A model generated the notes under the pieces. The model was not told where the DNA came from. It made no database searches and worked only from the letters and a program-made list of their open reading frames with translations. Positions 17,734 to 26,509 of a stretch of DNA of 33,772 bases are shown here, one piece after another. How positions within the stretch are numbered: position 1 is the first letter of the stretch; every line of letters starts with the position of its first letter. The stretch is from a bacterium (GTDB lineage: Bacteria; Armatimonadota; Chthonomonadetes; Chthonomonadales; CAJBBX01): contig VFKD01000268.1 of the NCBI GenBank assembly GCA_009885735.1, positions 1 to 33,772 on the forward strand. The letters run 5' to 3'. A program made the translations under genes and the position numbers.

Positions 17734-17778
17734 TAGGACTTATAGGACGAATGAGACCAATGCGTCCTATCTGTCCTA
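17734..17778. repeat. Inverted repeat with TAGGAC arms (possible terminator)
   Basis: A 16-nt arm (17734-17749) and its inverse (17763-17778) match at 14 of 16 positions around a 13-nt loop. Each arm contains two TAGGAC half-units. It lies between the end of motB and the pyr promoter, so it could end motAB transcription or be a dispersed structured repeat. There is no U-tract on the motB side. Confidence 0.6.
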
Positions 17779-17820
17779 TAGGTCGCAGCCGTCCCATTGG
17801 TTCATTGCGGCTCGTCGCCA

Positions 17821-18717
17821 TTAGTGTCCATTGCTGTGATGCGGCTGGTTCACCTCTGCCTCCATCGAATGTACGGGCGCTTTCGGCTGTTCTGCAAGCA
17901 GCTGCGCTTGCGCTCGCTCTGTATCGCTCATGCGGGCTTCGATCGACTTGTATTCTACTAGCAGGCTGATGCGCCGATTCGAGAAATGCAATGGGTCGCT
18001 CGGCTTACGCAGCTTGCTGTCTGCATATCCGGTTACGCGCTCGATCTGGTCCTGCCGGAGCACCCCCACCATTACGCGCCTTGCCGCCTGCGCTCGGTCG
18101 GTCGAGAGCTCCCAGTTTGAGTAGCCGGAATTCGTGGTTGAGAGCGGTCGAGCGTCGGTGTGCCCCTCCACCACCACGGTGTTCGGCAGCGTTGCGATAA
18201 TGCCGCCGATCTTTCTTATAACGGCCGTTGTTCGCGGCTTGATCTTGGCGGAGCCCAGGTCGAAGAAGAGACCCTCCTGCCCGTCGATAAGCTCAATGCG
18301 AAGGCCGTCGCGCACGATCTCGATCTGGATGAACTCCTCTATCTGCTTGAGCTCGGGCGTCTTTGCAACAGTCTCCTCGATGTTCTCCTTCACCTCTTTG
18401 AACTGGTTGCGCTCGGCAGTTTCACGCCGGAGCGCCGCTAGCGAGGGCAGAATCTGCATCTTGCCTGGAGGCTGTGGGCCTGTGTTGAGCGGAGACATTG
18501 AGCCGCCGGTGGATCGCATTGCTCCCACAGGGTCTTGGAAGTAAGAGGCAATCGCCTTCCGCTTGTCTTGGCTGAGGCCCAGAATCCACATGACCAGGAA
18601 GAAGGCCATCATGGCTGTGACAAAGTCGGCGTACGCGACCTTCCAGGAACCACCATGGTGGGCGGCGTGGCCTCCCTTCTTCTTGATGACAATGATGGGC
18701 CTTTCCTCGTTGAACAT
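17821..18717 (-). CDS. motB: Flagellar motor stator protein MotB
   Basis: The 298-aa protein starts with a short cytoplasmic tail and one transmembrane helix containing the proton-carrying Asp31 (WKVAYADFVTAMMAFFLVMW). It ends in an OmpA/MotB peptidoglycan-binding domain (SAKIKPRTTAVIRKIGGI, VVVEGHTDARPL, NWELSTDRAQAARRVM). A plug and linker lie between. With MotA it forms the stator that turns ion flow into flagellar torque, anchored to peptidoglycan. The gene follows motA by 15 nt. An acidic helix residue surrounded by Ala-Tyr suggests proton rather than sodium coupling, but this is not decisive. Confidence 0.95.
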   Translation of the reverse strand: MFNEERPIIVIKKKGGHAAHHGGSWKVAYADFVTAMMAFFLVMWILGLSQDKRKAIASYFQDPVGAMRSTGGSMSPLNTGPQPPGKMQILPSLAALRRETAERNQFKEVKENIEETVAKTPELKQIEEFIQIEIVRDGLRIELIDGQEGLFFDLGSAKIKPRTTAVIRKIGGIIATLPNTVVVEGHTDARPLSTTNSGYSNWELSTDRAQAARRVMVGVLRQDQIERVTGYADSKLRKPSDPLHFSNRRISLLVEYKSIEARMSDTERAQAQLLAEQPKAPVHSMEAEVNQPHHSNGH

Positions 18718-18732
18718 AACGTCTAGCGCTCC

Positions 18733-19584
18733 CTAGCCGCCCTTGAGGGCGACCTCCATTTCTGTAAAGCTGCACCGCCCGCCTGGATCAATGTTTCTGC
18801 GGGCAAACTCCACCGCAGTCATCGGTGCGTCTCCGCGGGCAAAGGCAAGCAGAGCGGCGCGTATGCAGGCCATATATTGAGCCTCGGAATCAAGGTGGCC
18901 CTTGAGCGCGGCAGCGATGGGCGCGAAGACTCCGTAGGCCAGCAAGATGCCGATGAAGGTGCCCACAAGGGCGGCGGCCACATGGTGGCCGATCTCCTCT
19001 GGGCTGCCGCCGATGGAACCCATTGTGATGACAACGCCAAGGACCGCAGCTACAATCCCGAAGCCCGGCATCGCGTCTCCGGTGGTCTGAATGACGTCCG
19101 ACACCTTCTCGGCCGCCTTGTGGTGCGTGTCCAGGTCTGTCTCCATCATCTCGGCTAGGTCGAACGGCTGTACGGTGCCCGTTATCACTACCTTGAGCGT
19201 GTCGCAGAGAAACTCCTGAGCGTGGTGGTTCGCGGCGAACGAGGGGTACTTCTTGAAGATATCGCTCTCGTGCGGCCTCTCGGCGTGGGCCTCGAGGGCC
19301 ACCATCCCTTCGCGGCGGGCGAGCATAAACAGTTCATAGAGCATTCGCAGCAGCTCGGTGTAGACGTTCTTGGTGAATTTGTTGCCTTTCATCACGCCCA
19401 AGATGCCCTTGATTATCTGTCCGATGATTGACGGTGGGTTTGCGATGAGAATTGAGCCGAGTCCCGCTCCGCCAATGACGATGAACTCCGATATCTGAAT
19501 GAGAACGCTAATCTGGCCGCCGGCCATGGTGAAGCCGACGATGATGCTTCCAAACACCACCGCGAGGCCGATAATGAGAAACAT
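18733..19584 (-). CDS. motA: Flagellar motor stator protein MotA
   Basis: The 283-aa protein has four predicted membrane helices and a large cytoplasmic loop between helices 2 and 3 (about residues 55-170) that carries the charged residues contacting the rotor (LARREGMVALEAH). The conserved PGFGIVAAVLGVVITMGSI is at helix 3, with the Pro that couples to the MotB aspartate, and helix 4 is VGTFIGILLAYGVFAPI. It starts at an ATG with GAAGGA upstream and is followed by motB. No other flagellar gene is in the window, so the stator operon is detached from the main flagellar cluster. Confidence 0.95.
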   Translation of the reverse strand: MFLIIGLAVVFGSIIVGFTMAGGQISVLIQISEFIVIGGAGLGSILIANPPSIIGQIIKGILGVMKGNKFTKNVYTELLRMLYELFMLARREGMVALEAHAERPHESDIFKKYPSFAANHHAQEFLCDTLKVVITGTVQPFDLAEMMETDLDTHHKAAEKVSDVIQTTGDAMPGFGIVAAVLGVVITMGSIGGSPEEIGHHVAAALVGTFIGILLAYGVFAPIAAALKGHLDSEAQYMACIRAALLAFARGDAPMTAVEFARRNIDPGGRCSFTEMEVALKGG

Positions 19585-19778
19585 AGTGCGATCCTTCGCC
19601 GGCGCGCCTGCCGCGGCGAACTGCCGAGCACGCGGTCACCCATCTGCTCTGGGTGTGCCTATCCGTAATGTTCGGCGCGGATGCGGTGGTTCTTGAGAGT
19701 GCAGTGGGAGGAATGGGGCAGCTCTGGGGCTAACTCTACCGGGCAATGTTGGCCGTAGGGCCCCTGGAGAGATACTAT

Positions 19779-20099
19779 ATGGCAAAGATCACCGTGGAGG
19801 GCGAGGAGCCCTTCGAGGTTGAAGCGGGAAAGAAGCTGGTGCTCGGCATCGAGGATGCCGGGATTGACATTCTGCACCGGTGCGGAGGGCAGATGCTTTG
19901 CACCACCTGCCGGGTAGAAGTTCTGGAGGGCGAAGTGCCCCCTATGTCGGACGAGGAGCGGGAGGGGCTCGAGGAGCCGGAGCTCATCGAGAAGTATCGC
20001 CTGTCGTGCCAGATCCGAGTGGCGGGTGACCTCACGGTTCGAGTAGCCAAGCGTTCCAGCGAGCAGGGAATCCCGCCGGGCCCACGGCCCGACGATTAG
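19779..20099 (+). CDS. 2Fe-2S ferredoxin
   Basis: The 106-aa ferredoxin has cluster ligands Cys35, Cys41, Cys44 and Cys77 (HRCGGQMLCTTCRVEV ... YRLSCQI). The spacing C-x5-C-x2-C is that of adrenodoxin/Isc-type vertebrate-like ferredoxins rather than the plant C-x4-C-x2-C. ATG 19779 is chosen over an upstream in-frame ATG because GGAGAG precedes it and the fold begins there. It would carry electrons to an unidentified partner. It diverges from motA, and uppP begins 1 nt after its stop. Confidence 0.9.
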   Translation: MAKITVEGEEPFEVEAGKKLVLGIEDAGIDILHRCGGQMLCTTCRVEVLEGEVPPMSDEEREGLEEPELIEKYRLSCQIRVAGDLTVRVAKRSSEQGIPPGPRPDD

Positions 20100-20100
20100 C

Positions 20101-20919
20101 TTGGGTGACCTTCAAGCCGCGATATTAGGCATTCTGCAGGGAGCCACCGAGTGGCTCCCTGTCAGCAGCACGGCCCACCTCCGCGTCTTTCCCGCGTTCT
20201 TCGGCTGGGACGATCCGGGAGCTGCCTTTACTGCGGTCACTCAGCTTGGCACTCTCCTCGCCGCGCTGGTCTATTTCCGGACCGACCTAGTCGCCGTGGC
20301 GACTCGCCGGCCCAACGGATCCGATTCCGACGAGGTGCCGGACCGAAGGCTCCTGCTTCCCGTGCTGCTTGGCACTGTGCCGATCGTCCTCGTCGGCAAG
20401 GCATTCGAGAAGCAGATCAAGGGCGACCTTCGTTCGCTCTACGTTGTCGCTGCTGCTCTCATTGGGTTCGCGTTGCTGCTCTGGATAGCCGAAAAGAAGG
20501 CGCGGGCGAACCGGGGAATCCGCACGATAACCGTGATGGACGGCCTTGCCGTTGGGCTCGGGCAGGCAATGGCGCTCATTCCTGGGGCATCGCGCTCCGG
20601 CACCACTATCACCGCCGGTCTGTTCCTCGGCCTCGAGCGCGCGGCAGCGGCGCGATTTTCGTTTCTCTTGAGCCTTCCCGCGGTGTTCCTCGCAGGAGTC
20701 AAGGAGCTGTTCGACGAGCGCCACGCCATTCTAGCTGCCGGGCAGGTCCGAGCTTATGTCATCGGCACGGCTCTTGCCTTCGTAGTTGGATGGCTCTCCA
20801 TCCATTGGCTCATGCAGTTCCTGAAGACGAGGCCGACCACGGTGTTCATCGTCTACCGAATCGGCCTAGGCTTAGTCATCTTTGCGATGCTTGCAGGCGG
20901 GAGCTTATCGCCGAGGTAA
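20101..20919 (+). CDS. uppP: Undecaprenyl-diphosphatase
   Basis: The 272-aa integral membrane phosphatase (BacA family) recycles undecaprenyl diphosphate to the monophosphate carrier for peptidoglycan and other envelope polymers. The family signatures QGATEWLPVSSTAHL near the N terminus and IPGASRSGTTI (near residue 160) are both present, with the expected series of hydrophobic helices. The start is a TTG placed 1 nt after the ferredoxin stop. No better start exists, since the Gln-Gly-x-x-Glu signature begins at residue 14. Translation therefore probably depends on termination of the ferredoxin. The GT39-like enzyme in this window may use the same lipid carrier. Confidence 0.95.
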   Translation: MGDLQAAILGILQGATEWLPVSSTAHLRVFPAFFGWDDPGAAFTAVTQLGTLLAALVYFRTDLVAVATRRPNGSDSDEVPDRRLLLPVLLGTVPIVLVGKAFEKQIKGDLRSLYVVAAALIGFALLLWIAEKKARANRGIRTITVMDGLAVGLGQAMALIPGASRSGTTITAGLFLGLERAAAARFSFLLSLPAVFLAGVKELFDERHAILAAGQVRAYVIGTALAFVVGWLSIHWLMQFLKTRPTTVFIVYRIGLGLVIFAMLAGGSLSPR

Positions 20920-20956
20920 GTGTGCGCGGACAAGAATAACCGCCACCGGTGACTAG

Positions 20957-21008
20957 AGACCGTTCGTCCTGAGCGCGGCACAGCCGTTTCGTGCCGCAGT
21001 CGAAGGAC
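20957..21008 (+). repeat. Structured repeat, unit 1
   Basis: The layout is left flank ending GTCCTGAGCG, stem CGGCAC, loop AGCCGTTTC, stem GTGCCG, then CAGTCGAAGGAC. It shares flanks and loop with units at 21027-21077 (inverted) and 32129-32180, while the stem bases differ by paired changes. It lies between the convergent genes uppP and the 300-aa membrane protein. Confidence 0.85.
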
Positions 21009-21026
21009 CCAAATTGCGGCGGACCA

Positions 21027-21077
21027 CCCTTCGACTGCTCGTCGGTAAGGCTGACGAGCGCTCAGGGCGAACGGTCT
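21027..21077 (-). repeat. Structured repeat, unit 2 (inverted)
   Basis: On the minus strand the flank AGACCGTTCGCCCTGAGCG is followed by stem CTCGTC, loop AGCCTTACC, stem GACGAG, then CAGTCGAAGGG. With unit 1 it forms a head-to-head pair separated by 18 nt; the outer 19-nt arms match at 18 positions. The pair could fold as one long structure or as two hairpins, like the paired REP (BIME) elements of enterobacteria. Confidence 0.85.
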
Positions 21078-21153
21078 GATGTTGTGCAGTGGGTGGCGCG
21101 ACTAGGTGTACGCCGAACCTGCACAGCCGAGAGTGCCACCAAACGATTTCGGT

Positions 21154-22056
21154 CTAGCCAATCCCCTTGAGATACTCGTTTATGCGCTTAAGGTGCTCCC
21201 GCTGCCTCTCCGGCGAGCAGCCCGCCCCGAACTTAACCTGCGACCCAGGCGCCGTCTCCACCACCAGAACCTTGTTCTTCGTCGCGGCGCCCTGCTGGCG
21301 CATCTGGGTCGATTGCTCCTGTCGAATACTAGCATTCGCGGCAAGGGTGTACTCCTTGACCCACGAGAACCCCAGCAGGCTGCGCCTGATCGAAAGGCTC
21401 CTCCCGTCAAGCTCGATCTCCTCCCGGCAAGCTGACGCAACTGCAGCGGCTCCCATCCCAATTCCCACCGCAAAGAAGAGGGCATAGAACCCCAGAAGCA
21501 GCAGCGCGAGCGGGCCGAACGCGCGCATCATGCCGCCTATCATGAAAATGGCGTGAACGGTGGTGAAGGAGAGCCACCCCACGCTGAAGAGCCCCATGAA
21601 GCCTGCTGCGGCGAGATTGCCGTTTGAGATGCGAAGCTCAAGCCTCTGTGGCCGAGGCTCGACGCCAACCGCCTCCTCGACCTCGTGCCGCGCTGCCACC
21701 TCGGCGAGGTCCTTGCGCAGAGAGGCGAGGTCCACCATACCCTCAGGGTCACCCGGCGAGAGCGAGGCCAGCCGTCGCTTTAGGCTGGTCTCGATCATAT
21801 CGAGCTGGACCTCGGCGCTCTCGAGTGTGGTGAGCAGTTCGCCGTCCTCAGTCTCGTGAGACGCGCGAAGAGAGGCCAGCCCCAACGCCACTCCGGGACG
21901 GAGCAGTTCCAGCGCCTCAAGCCTGCTGCGGCAATACTTCGCGGAGAGCGTGTCCATGCCGCGAACGAGCGGCGCAAACCGTGCAAGCCAGCGGTTCGCC
22001 TGGTCGCGATCCGCCTGCAGATCGTGTTCGCTATCGCGCTGGAGGCTGTGTTCCAT
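21154..22056 (-). CDS. Hypothetical two-helix membrane protein
   Basis: I do not recognise a named family for this 300-aa protein. Residues 1-130 are charged and helical and could form a coiled coil. Two hydrophobic segments follow at about 151-176 and 180-209. The last 85 residues form a small beta-rich domain (EEIELDGRSLSIRRSLLGFS, KNKVLVVETAPGSQVKFG) resembling PH-like or DUF-type modules placed after paired helices in many bacterial membrane proteins. The ATG at 22056 is preferred; a TTG 12 nt upstream is also possible. The gene converges with uppP and diverges from the cupin gene. Confidence 0.75.
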   Translation of the reverse strand: MEHSLQRDSEHDLQADRDQANRWLARFAPLVRGMDTLSAKYCRSRLEALELLRPGVALGLASLRASHETEDGELLTTLESAEVQLDMIETSLKRRLASLSPGDPEGMVDLASLRKDLAEVAARHEVEEAVGVEPRPQRLELRISNGNLAAAGFMGLFSVGWLSFTTVHAIFMIGGMMRAFGPLALLLLGFYALFFAVGIGMGAAAVASACREEIELDGRSLSIRRSLLGFSWVKEYTLAANASIRQEQSTQMRQQGAATKNKVLVVETAPGSQVKFGAGCSPERQREHLKRINEYLKGIG

Positions 22057-22262
22057 GGTCGATTCCAAGTTCTTCTTACCTGCTCGGGAGTCCTCGGTCG
22101 GACAGTGGGCTGTCGGACGTGCGGAAGGAGTACCTGTGCGCTTGGCAGAACCTCACGCTAGAAGCAGCGCACCGGGCTGAGACCACAATGAGCGGCGGGA
22201 CGGAAGGTTCTCAATACGCCTGATGCGCAGCGTCCAACCTAACCCAGAAAGAGAACTCCCAA

Positions 22263-22685
22263 TTGGCCAAGATAACCCAGCACGCAGGATACAAAGGCAG
22301 CGCGGAGGCGACCATCCCGAAGCCCGAGGTCGCGCCGGATCCCATGATCGTCACCGCGCAGGACGGTGTTCCCGTAGCCTATGCCGGCTGCCACGGCCTG
22401 GGCGTCCGCGTAGTTCACCCGGTGAATCCGAAGGCGCCGTCCACAAACTGCAGCCTGGTGCTCTTCTATGTGCCGCCGCATGTGGTGCTGGAGCCGAGCA
22501 GCCACGAGACGGAGGAGACCTACGTCATCCTTGAAGGCGCCGGAACGATGACCTTTGCCCGCTACAATCGAGAGGTGAAAAAAGGCGACTTCGTCTATCT
22601 GCCGCCGTGGTGCGTTCACGGCATCGAGAACACCGGGAACGAGTGCCTGGTGGTGCTTATCTGTACGTCCCCGCCAAATCCGTAG
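22263..22685 (+). CDS. Cupin-domain protein
   Basis: The 140-aa protein has a single cupin barrel. Motif 1 reads SSHETEETYVILEGAG (His81, Glu85) and motif 2 reads GDFVYLPPWCVHGIENTG (Pro114, His119, Asn123), so a metal site is likely. Residues 1-60 form an N-terminal extension. Small cupins of this type are isomerases, dioxygenases or sugar/ligand binders; nothing here fixes the reaction. The predicted start is TTG at 22263 with no strong SD, so the exact N terminus is uncertain. It stands alone, divergent from the membrane protein and convergent with ychF. Confidence 0.82.
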   Translation: MAKITQHAGYKGSAEATIPKPEVAPDPMIVTAQDGVPVAYAGCHGLGVRVVHPVNPKAPSTNCSLVLFYVPPHVVLEPSSHETEETYVILEGAGTMTFARYNREVKKGDFVYLPPWCVHGIENTGNECLVVLICTSPPNP

Positions 22686-22886
22686 GGCTCGGCGACTCTC
22701 CTTCGGTCGCATTAGTGCGGACTGGAATCGCAACTAAGAAGGCGGTTGCGGGAGCTGCAAGGTACGGTGCTTCGCTGCCGCCGACTCCATGCCGCAAGGA
22801 ACGGTGGCGGCAGGCTCGTGAGGTCCGGGCAGGAGCACTCGACATGCCGAGCAAAACAGGGTGTACACTCGTGATGCAGAGGCGCC

Positions 22887-23981
22887 CTACCCTTTTGAGT
22901 TGCGGATGTGCAGAATGTCGCCATCCTTCACCAGATACTCCTTGCCTTCGAGGCGCATCTTGCCTGCGGCCTTCGCCGCGTCCCACGAGCCGGCCCCCCG
23001 AAAGTCCTCGAAAGCCATCGTCTCGGCGCGAATAAACGTCCGAGCGATCTCTGTGTGGATCTTCTCGGCAGCCATCACCGCGGTCGAACCGTCGCGCACT
23101 GTCCACGCGCGCACCTCATCTTCGCCCACGGTGAAGAAGCTAATGTAGCCCAGAGCAGCATACGCTGCCCGGATAAGCCGGTCGCGCGCGGGCTCCGAGA
23201 CGCCCATTGCACCCAAAAACTCCCGCTCCTCGTCCGGCTCCATCTGAGCGCACTCCATTTCGAGCTTGGCGCAGAACTCTATGATCGGCACGCCGATCTC
23301 GGCTGCATACTCGCGCAGGCTCGCGCATAGCGGCGAGCCTTGCAGGTCGTTTTCTCCGACGTTCGCCGCGAGGATGACCTCCTTGGCAGTTACGAATGCA
23401 AAGCTCCGGACTGCGCGGTCCTCTTCCACTGAGAGCTCAAGGGTTCGAATTGGCTTCAGCTCATCAAGGTGCGCCTTCACTCGGTCCATCACCAGCCGCT
23501 CGGCGGATTCGGCGGGAGTGATTCGCTTAAGCACGCGCGCTTTCTCGAGCTTCTCGAGCCTGCCCTCCGCCACCACGAGGTCCGCAAGAAGCAACTCGGC
23601 AAGTACCCTTTCGGCGTCTCTACGTGGGTCAATTCCGCCATCCGGCGCCAACACCGATTCGCTCTCGAAAGCTCGAAGCACCAAGACGAGCGCATCCATG
23701 TTTCGGACGCCGGCGAAGAAGTCCGCGCCGAACTTCTCGCGGCTCTGAGATACATCAACTTTCGCGCCGCCGTCCGTCACTTCGAGCATCGCGGGAACCC
23801 GGCTCTTCGGCACGCATACGCGCACGGCAAAGTCGAATCGCTCATCCGGCACCGGCACGCTTCCAAGATGAATCTCATCGCGTCGCCCACCAAATGTGTT
23901 GACCGCCGCATCCGAGCGCGTGAGCGCGTTAAACAAAGTCGTCTTGCCGCTCTCCGGCAATCCCAATAGTCCAACCTTCAT
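22887..23981 (-). CDS. ychF: YchF/OLA1-like P-loop NTPase (divergent)
   Basis: The 364-aa Obg-family NTPase has the P-loop GLPESGKTT at residues 7-15, a central helical coiled-coil region, an AANVGEND segment at the NxxE position that gives YchF its ATP preference, and a C-terminal TGS domain (ISFFTVGEDEVRAWTVRDG to DGDILHIRNSKG). YchF associates with ribosomes and is linked to stress responses. The switch II region, usually DIAGLVKGA, is here EVTDGGAKVD, so the standard DxxG element is not recognisable. The overall architecture is nonetheless complete and length is normal. It ends the tatC-helicase transcript and has GGAG about 10 nt before its ATG. Confidence 0.88.
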   Translation of the reverse strand: MKVGLLGLPESGKTTLFNALTRSDAAVNTFGGRRDEIHLGSVPVPDERFDFAVRVCVPKSRVPAMLEVTDGGAKVDVSQSREKFGADFFAGVRNMDALVLVLRAFESESVLAPDGGIDPRRDAERVLAELLLADLVVAEGRLEKLEKARVLKRITPAESAERLVMDRVKAHLDELKPIRTLELSVEEDRAVRSFAFVTAKEVILAANVGENDLQGSPLCASLREYAAEIGVPIIEFCAKLEMECAQMEPDEEREFLGAMGVSEPARDRLIRAAYAALGYISFFTVGEDEVRAWTVRDGSTAVMAAEKIHTEIARTFIRAETMAFEDFRGAGSWDAAKAAGKMRLEGKEYLVKDGDILHIRNSKG

Positions 23982-24024
23982 ATCACATCAGCTCCAATCG
24001 AGTTATCACACACCGCGTGCGACC

Positions 24025-24213
24025 TTACCTGGGCGAGACGACAACCTCGGGCCTTTGGCGTGCCGCGTGACGCGCCCAGGGCGAGAACCACGCCACGTAG
24101 GCTGTCCCTGCTGTCAGCGCGACCAACAAAGCCGCGACGAGGCGAAACCGCATCCTGGCTCGTCGAATGTGAACAACGGTTAGCCGCTTCTTGCCCTTGT
24201 GCCTGTCACCCAT
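24025..24213 (-). CDS. Small single-helix membrane protein (hypothetical)
   Basis: This 62-aa frame starts 1 nt after the helicase stop and ends 43 nt before ychF. Its N terminus is basic (MGDRHKGKKRLTVVHIRRAR), followed by one hydrophobic helix (about 22-45) and a short basic tail. The topology rule (positive side inside) and tight operon spacing favour a real gene. The lack of a clear SD, the overlap with possible frames on the other strand and the absence of a known family count against it. Confidence 0.45.
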   Translation of the reverse strand: MGDRHKGKKRLTVVHIRRARMRFRLVAALLVALTAGTAYVAWFSPWARHAARQRPEVVVSPR

Positions 24214-24214
24214 T

Positions 24215-26509
24215 CTATGCTCGCACCGCCTCCTTGTCCGCCATCCTTCGCAGGTCTCTGAGCAGCCGTGCCGCTCCACGCTTGTCCAGCACCGCATTGC
24301 GTGATCCGCACTTGGGCGAATGAATGCAGCTCGGACAACCGTCGTCGCATCCGCACTCCTCGATGAGCTGCTGAGTCGTGAGCGCGAGCAGGTCGAGCGC
24401 CTCGTAAGCGCTCTCTGCAATTCCTACGCCTCCTGGGTAGGCGTCGTACATGAACACCGAGGGGCATCGGGTGTCTGGATGCATGGGCGAGCTCACGCCG
24501 CCCACATCCCATCGGTCACACATTGTCGCAAGCGGCATCATCGCAATGAGGGCGTGCTCGGCGGCATGAAGGCTGCCAGGGAGGCTGAAGCCATCGTCCG
24601 CGAGATGCTTGACTGAACGAGGACCTACCTCCAGCCAGAGGGAATGAGTCTCAAACACCTGCTCCGGAAGGTCCAGATCCGTCACCGACAGGACCTCGCT
24701 GCTTTGCGCGCGCTTCGTACGGAAGCCCACCACTCCGCTTCGAACAACCACCGTACCTAAACAGGCGCGCCCACCGGGCAGCTCCCTCGAGCGCAGAACC
24801 GACAGCACGTCCAGGGATGCAGACTCAAGCGGCTCGGTATAGTAGCCAAGATCTACCTTTCGCACCGTAGCCATCTTACCTATGTCATCAAGATGCTCGA
24901 CCCGATACGTTTCTCCCATGTGGAGGTAGATCGCCCCCGGATGGGCTTCGGAGTAGACCCTCGCGCCCTCAACGGTGCCGAGGCAGGGTCCATTTGCCCC
25001 GCCAAGAACCAGCGAGTAGATCTCTGACGATGCGCTGCGAAGATTCACGCTCGACGCCGGATAATCACCCCCAGGGCAGTACCACCGGTCGCCGCGCTTG
25101 TTCAGCGCGCCTGAGTCTGCCTGCGCATCCAGTAGGACTTCAATGTCCTCGCCAAAATAGACGGAATCTGCTGCGCTCACAGGGTGCTCGTGAGCGGCAC
25201 ACACCAGGTGCGACGAGCGTATTCTGGCATTGCCGGCATCTGCAGACGCCCGCTCACAGGGTCTGCCAAAGAAGTACTCCGGGTGCCGCATCAAGTATTG
25301 GTCGAGCGGATTGTCCATTCCCACCAACACCGAGAGCGACTCCTCGCGTCCCCTGCCGCTGCGCCCCGCCTGCTGCCATGCAGATGCGATTGTGCCGGGA
25401 TACCCTGTCAGCAGGCTTGCGTCTAGGCCGCCCACATCGATCCCCATCTCCAGTGCATTCGTAGAGGTTATACCCACCAGATCACCGTCAAAGAGCCGTC
25501 GTTCGATCTCTCGCCTCTGCTCGCGCGTGTAGCCGGCCCGATAGGCGCATACAGAGGCCGCTGAGTTATCCCCTCGTTTCGCCAAGGTCTCTCGCGCGGA
25601 TCGCAGCAGAAGCTCCGCGCTCTTGCGCGCCCGGGCGAAAGCGATTGTTCGCACACCGTTTGCCACGAGATCGGTAAAGAGCGCGTTCGCCTCGGAGTGC
25701 GCGCTGCGCCGTGCGCCGGATTCGAGCTGAGGAGGGTTCCAGAAAACGAACGTGCGAGGCCCACAGGGCGCGCCGTTTTCCGACACCACGGTTGCATCCT
25801 CACCCGTGAGGGCACGAAAGTGCTCTCGTGGATTTGCGATGGTGCCGGAGCAGGCGATGAACTGCGGCTTCGAGCCATAGGCCTTGCAGGTGCGCCGAAG
25901 GCGCCTCAGCACCTGTGCCACATGCGCCCCAAACACTCCTCGATAGGAGTGCAACTCGTCCACCACCACAAACCGAAGCTGCGTGAAGAACCTCGACCAC
26001 TCGGTGTGGTTCGGCAGGATGCCCAGATGGAGCATATCCGGATTCGAGAGCACGATGTGCGACGAGCGCCTCACCAAAGCTCGGTCCGGCCGGGGAGTGT
26101 CGCCGTCATACGATGCGAAGAGCACGCGAGGAAAGAGCCCGAGGTCATTAAGCTTTCCGAGTTGATCCTGCGCAAGCGCCTTCGTGGGAAACAGATAGAG
26201 AGCACGCGCGCTTGGGTTCGCAAGCACCGCCTCAACGACCGGCGCATTGTAACAGAGCGTCTTGCCACTCGCCGTGGCAGTCACTACAACGACATTAGCG
26301 CCGGACCTGACCCTTGTAATCGCCTCTGCCTGGTGCGTATAGAGCCGCTCGATCCCCGATGTCCCAAAGGCGGCCGCAAGGTCCTGTGATAGCGGCGGAT
26401 CGATGGACGAATAGGAGGCCGGTCGAGCGGGAATCTGCTCAACGTGTGCCACCTGGCCACGGTAATCCTCGGCGGACGTCCAGCTATCTACAAATGATCT
26501 CGCATTCAT
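24215..26509 (-). CDS. mrfA: MrfA/YprA-like DEAD-box helicase with Zn-binding DUF1998 domain
   Basis: The 764-aa SF2 helicase has Q-motif-like LYTHQAEA at 56-63, Walker A TATASGKT at 77-84, DELH at 183-186 followed by SYRGVFG, and motif VI WQQAGRSGRGREE. The C-terminal DUF1998 domain has the cysteine cluster Cys719, 721, 725, 728 and 734 (CGCDDGCPSC ... KCG). These features match MrfA (YprA) of Bacillus and the related Hrq1 helicases, 3'-5' DNA translocases that help remove mitomycin-type adducts or crosslinks. The partner exonuclease MrfB is not in the window. The ATG overlaps the tatC stop by 4 nt. Confidence 0.88.
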   Translation of the reverse strand: MNARSFVDSWTSAEDYRGQVAHVEQIPARPASYSSIDPPLSQDLAAAFGTSGIERLYTHQAEAITRVRSGANVVVVTATASGKTLCYNAPVVEAVLANPSARALYLFPTKALAQDQLGKLNDLGLFPRVLFASYDGDTPRPDRALVRRSSHIVLSNPDMLHLGILPNHTEWSRFFTQLRFVVVDELHSYRGVFGAHVAQVLRRLRRTCKAYGSKPQFIACSGTIANPREHFRALTGEDATVVSENGAPCGPRTFVFWNPPQLESGARRSAHSEANALFTDLVANGVRTIAFARARKSAELLLRSARETLAKRGDNSAASVCAYRAGYTREQRREIERRLFDGDLVGITSTNALEMGIDVGGLDASLLTGYPGTIASAWQQAGRSGRGREESLSVLVGMDNPLDQYLMRHPEYFFGRPCERASADAGNARIRSSHLVCAAHEHPVSAADSVYFGEDIEVLLDAQADSGALNKRGDRWYCPGGDYPASSVNLRSASSEIYSLVLGGANGPCLGTVEGARVYSEAHPGAIYLHMGETYRVEHLDDIGKMATVRKVDLGYYTEPLESASLDVLSVLRSRELPGGRACLGTVVVRSGVVGFRTKRAQSSEVLSVTDLDLPEQVFETHSLWLEVGPRSVKHLADDGFSLPGSLHAAEHALIAMMPLATMCDRWDVGGVSSPMHPDTRCPSVFMYDAYPGGVGIAESAYEALDLLALTTQQLIEECGCDDGCPSCIHSPKCGSRNAVLDKRGAARLLRDLRRMADKEAVRA

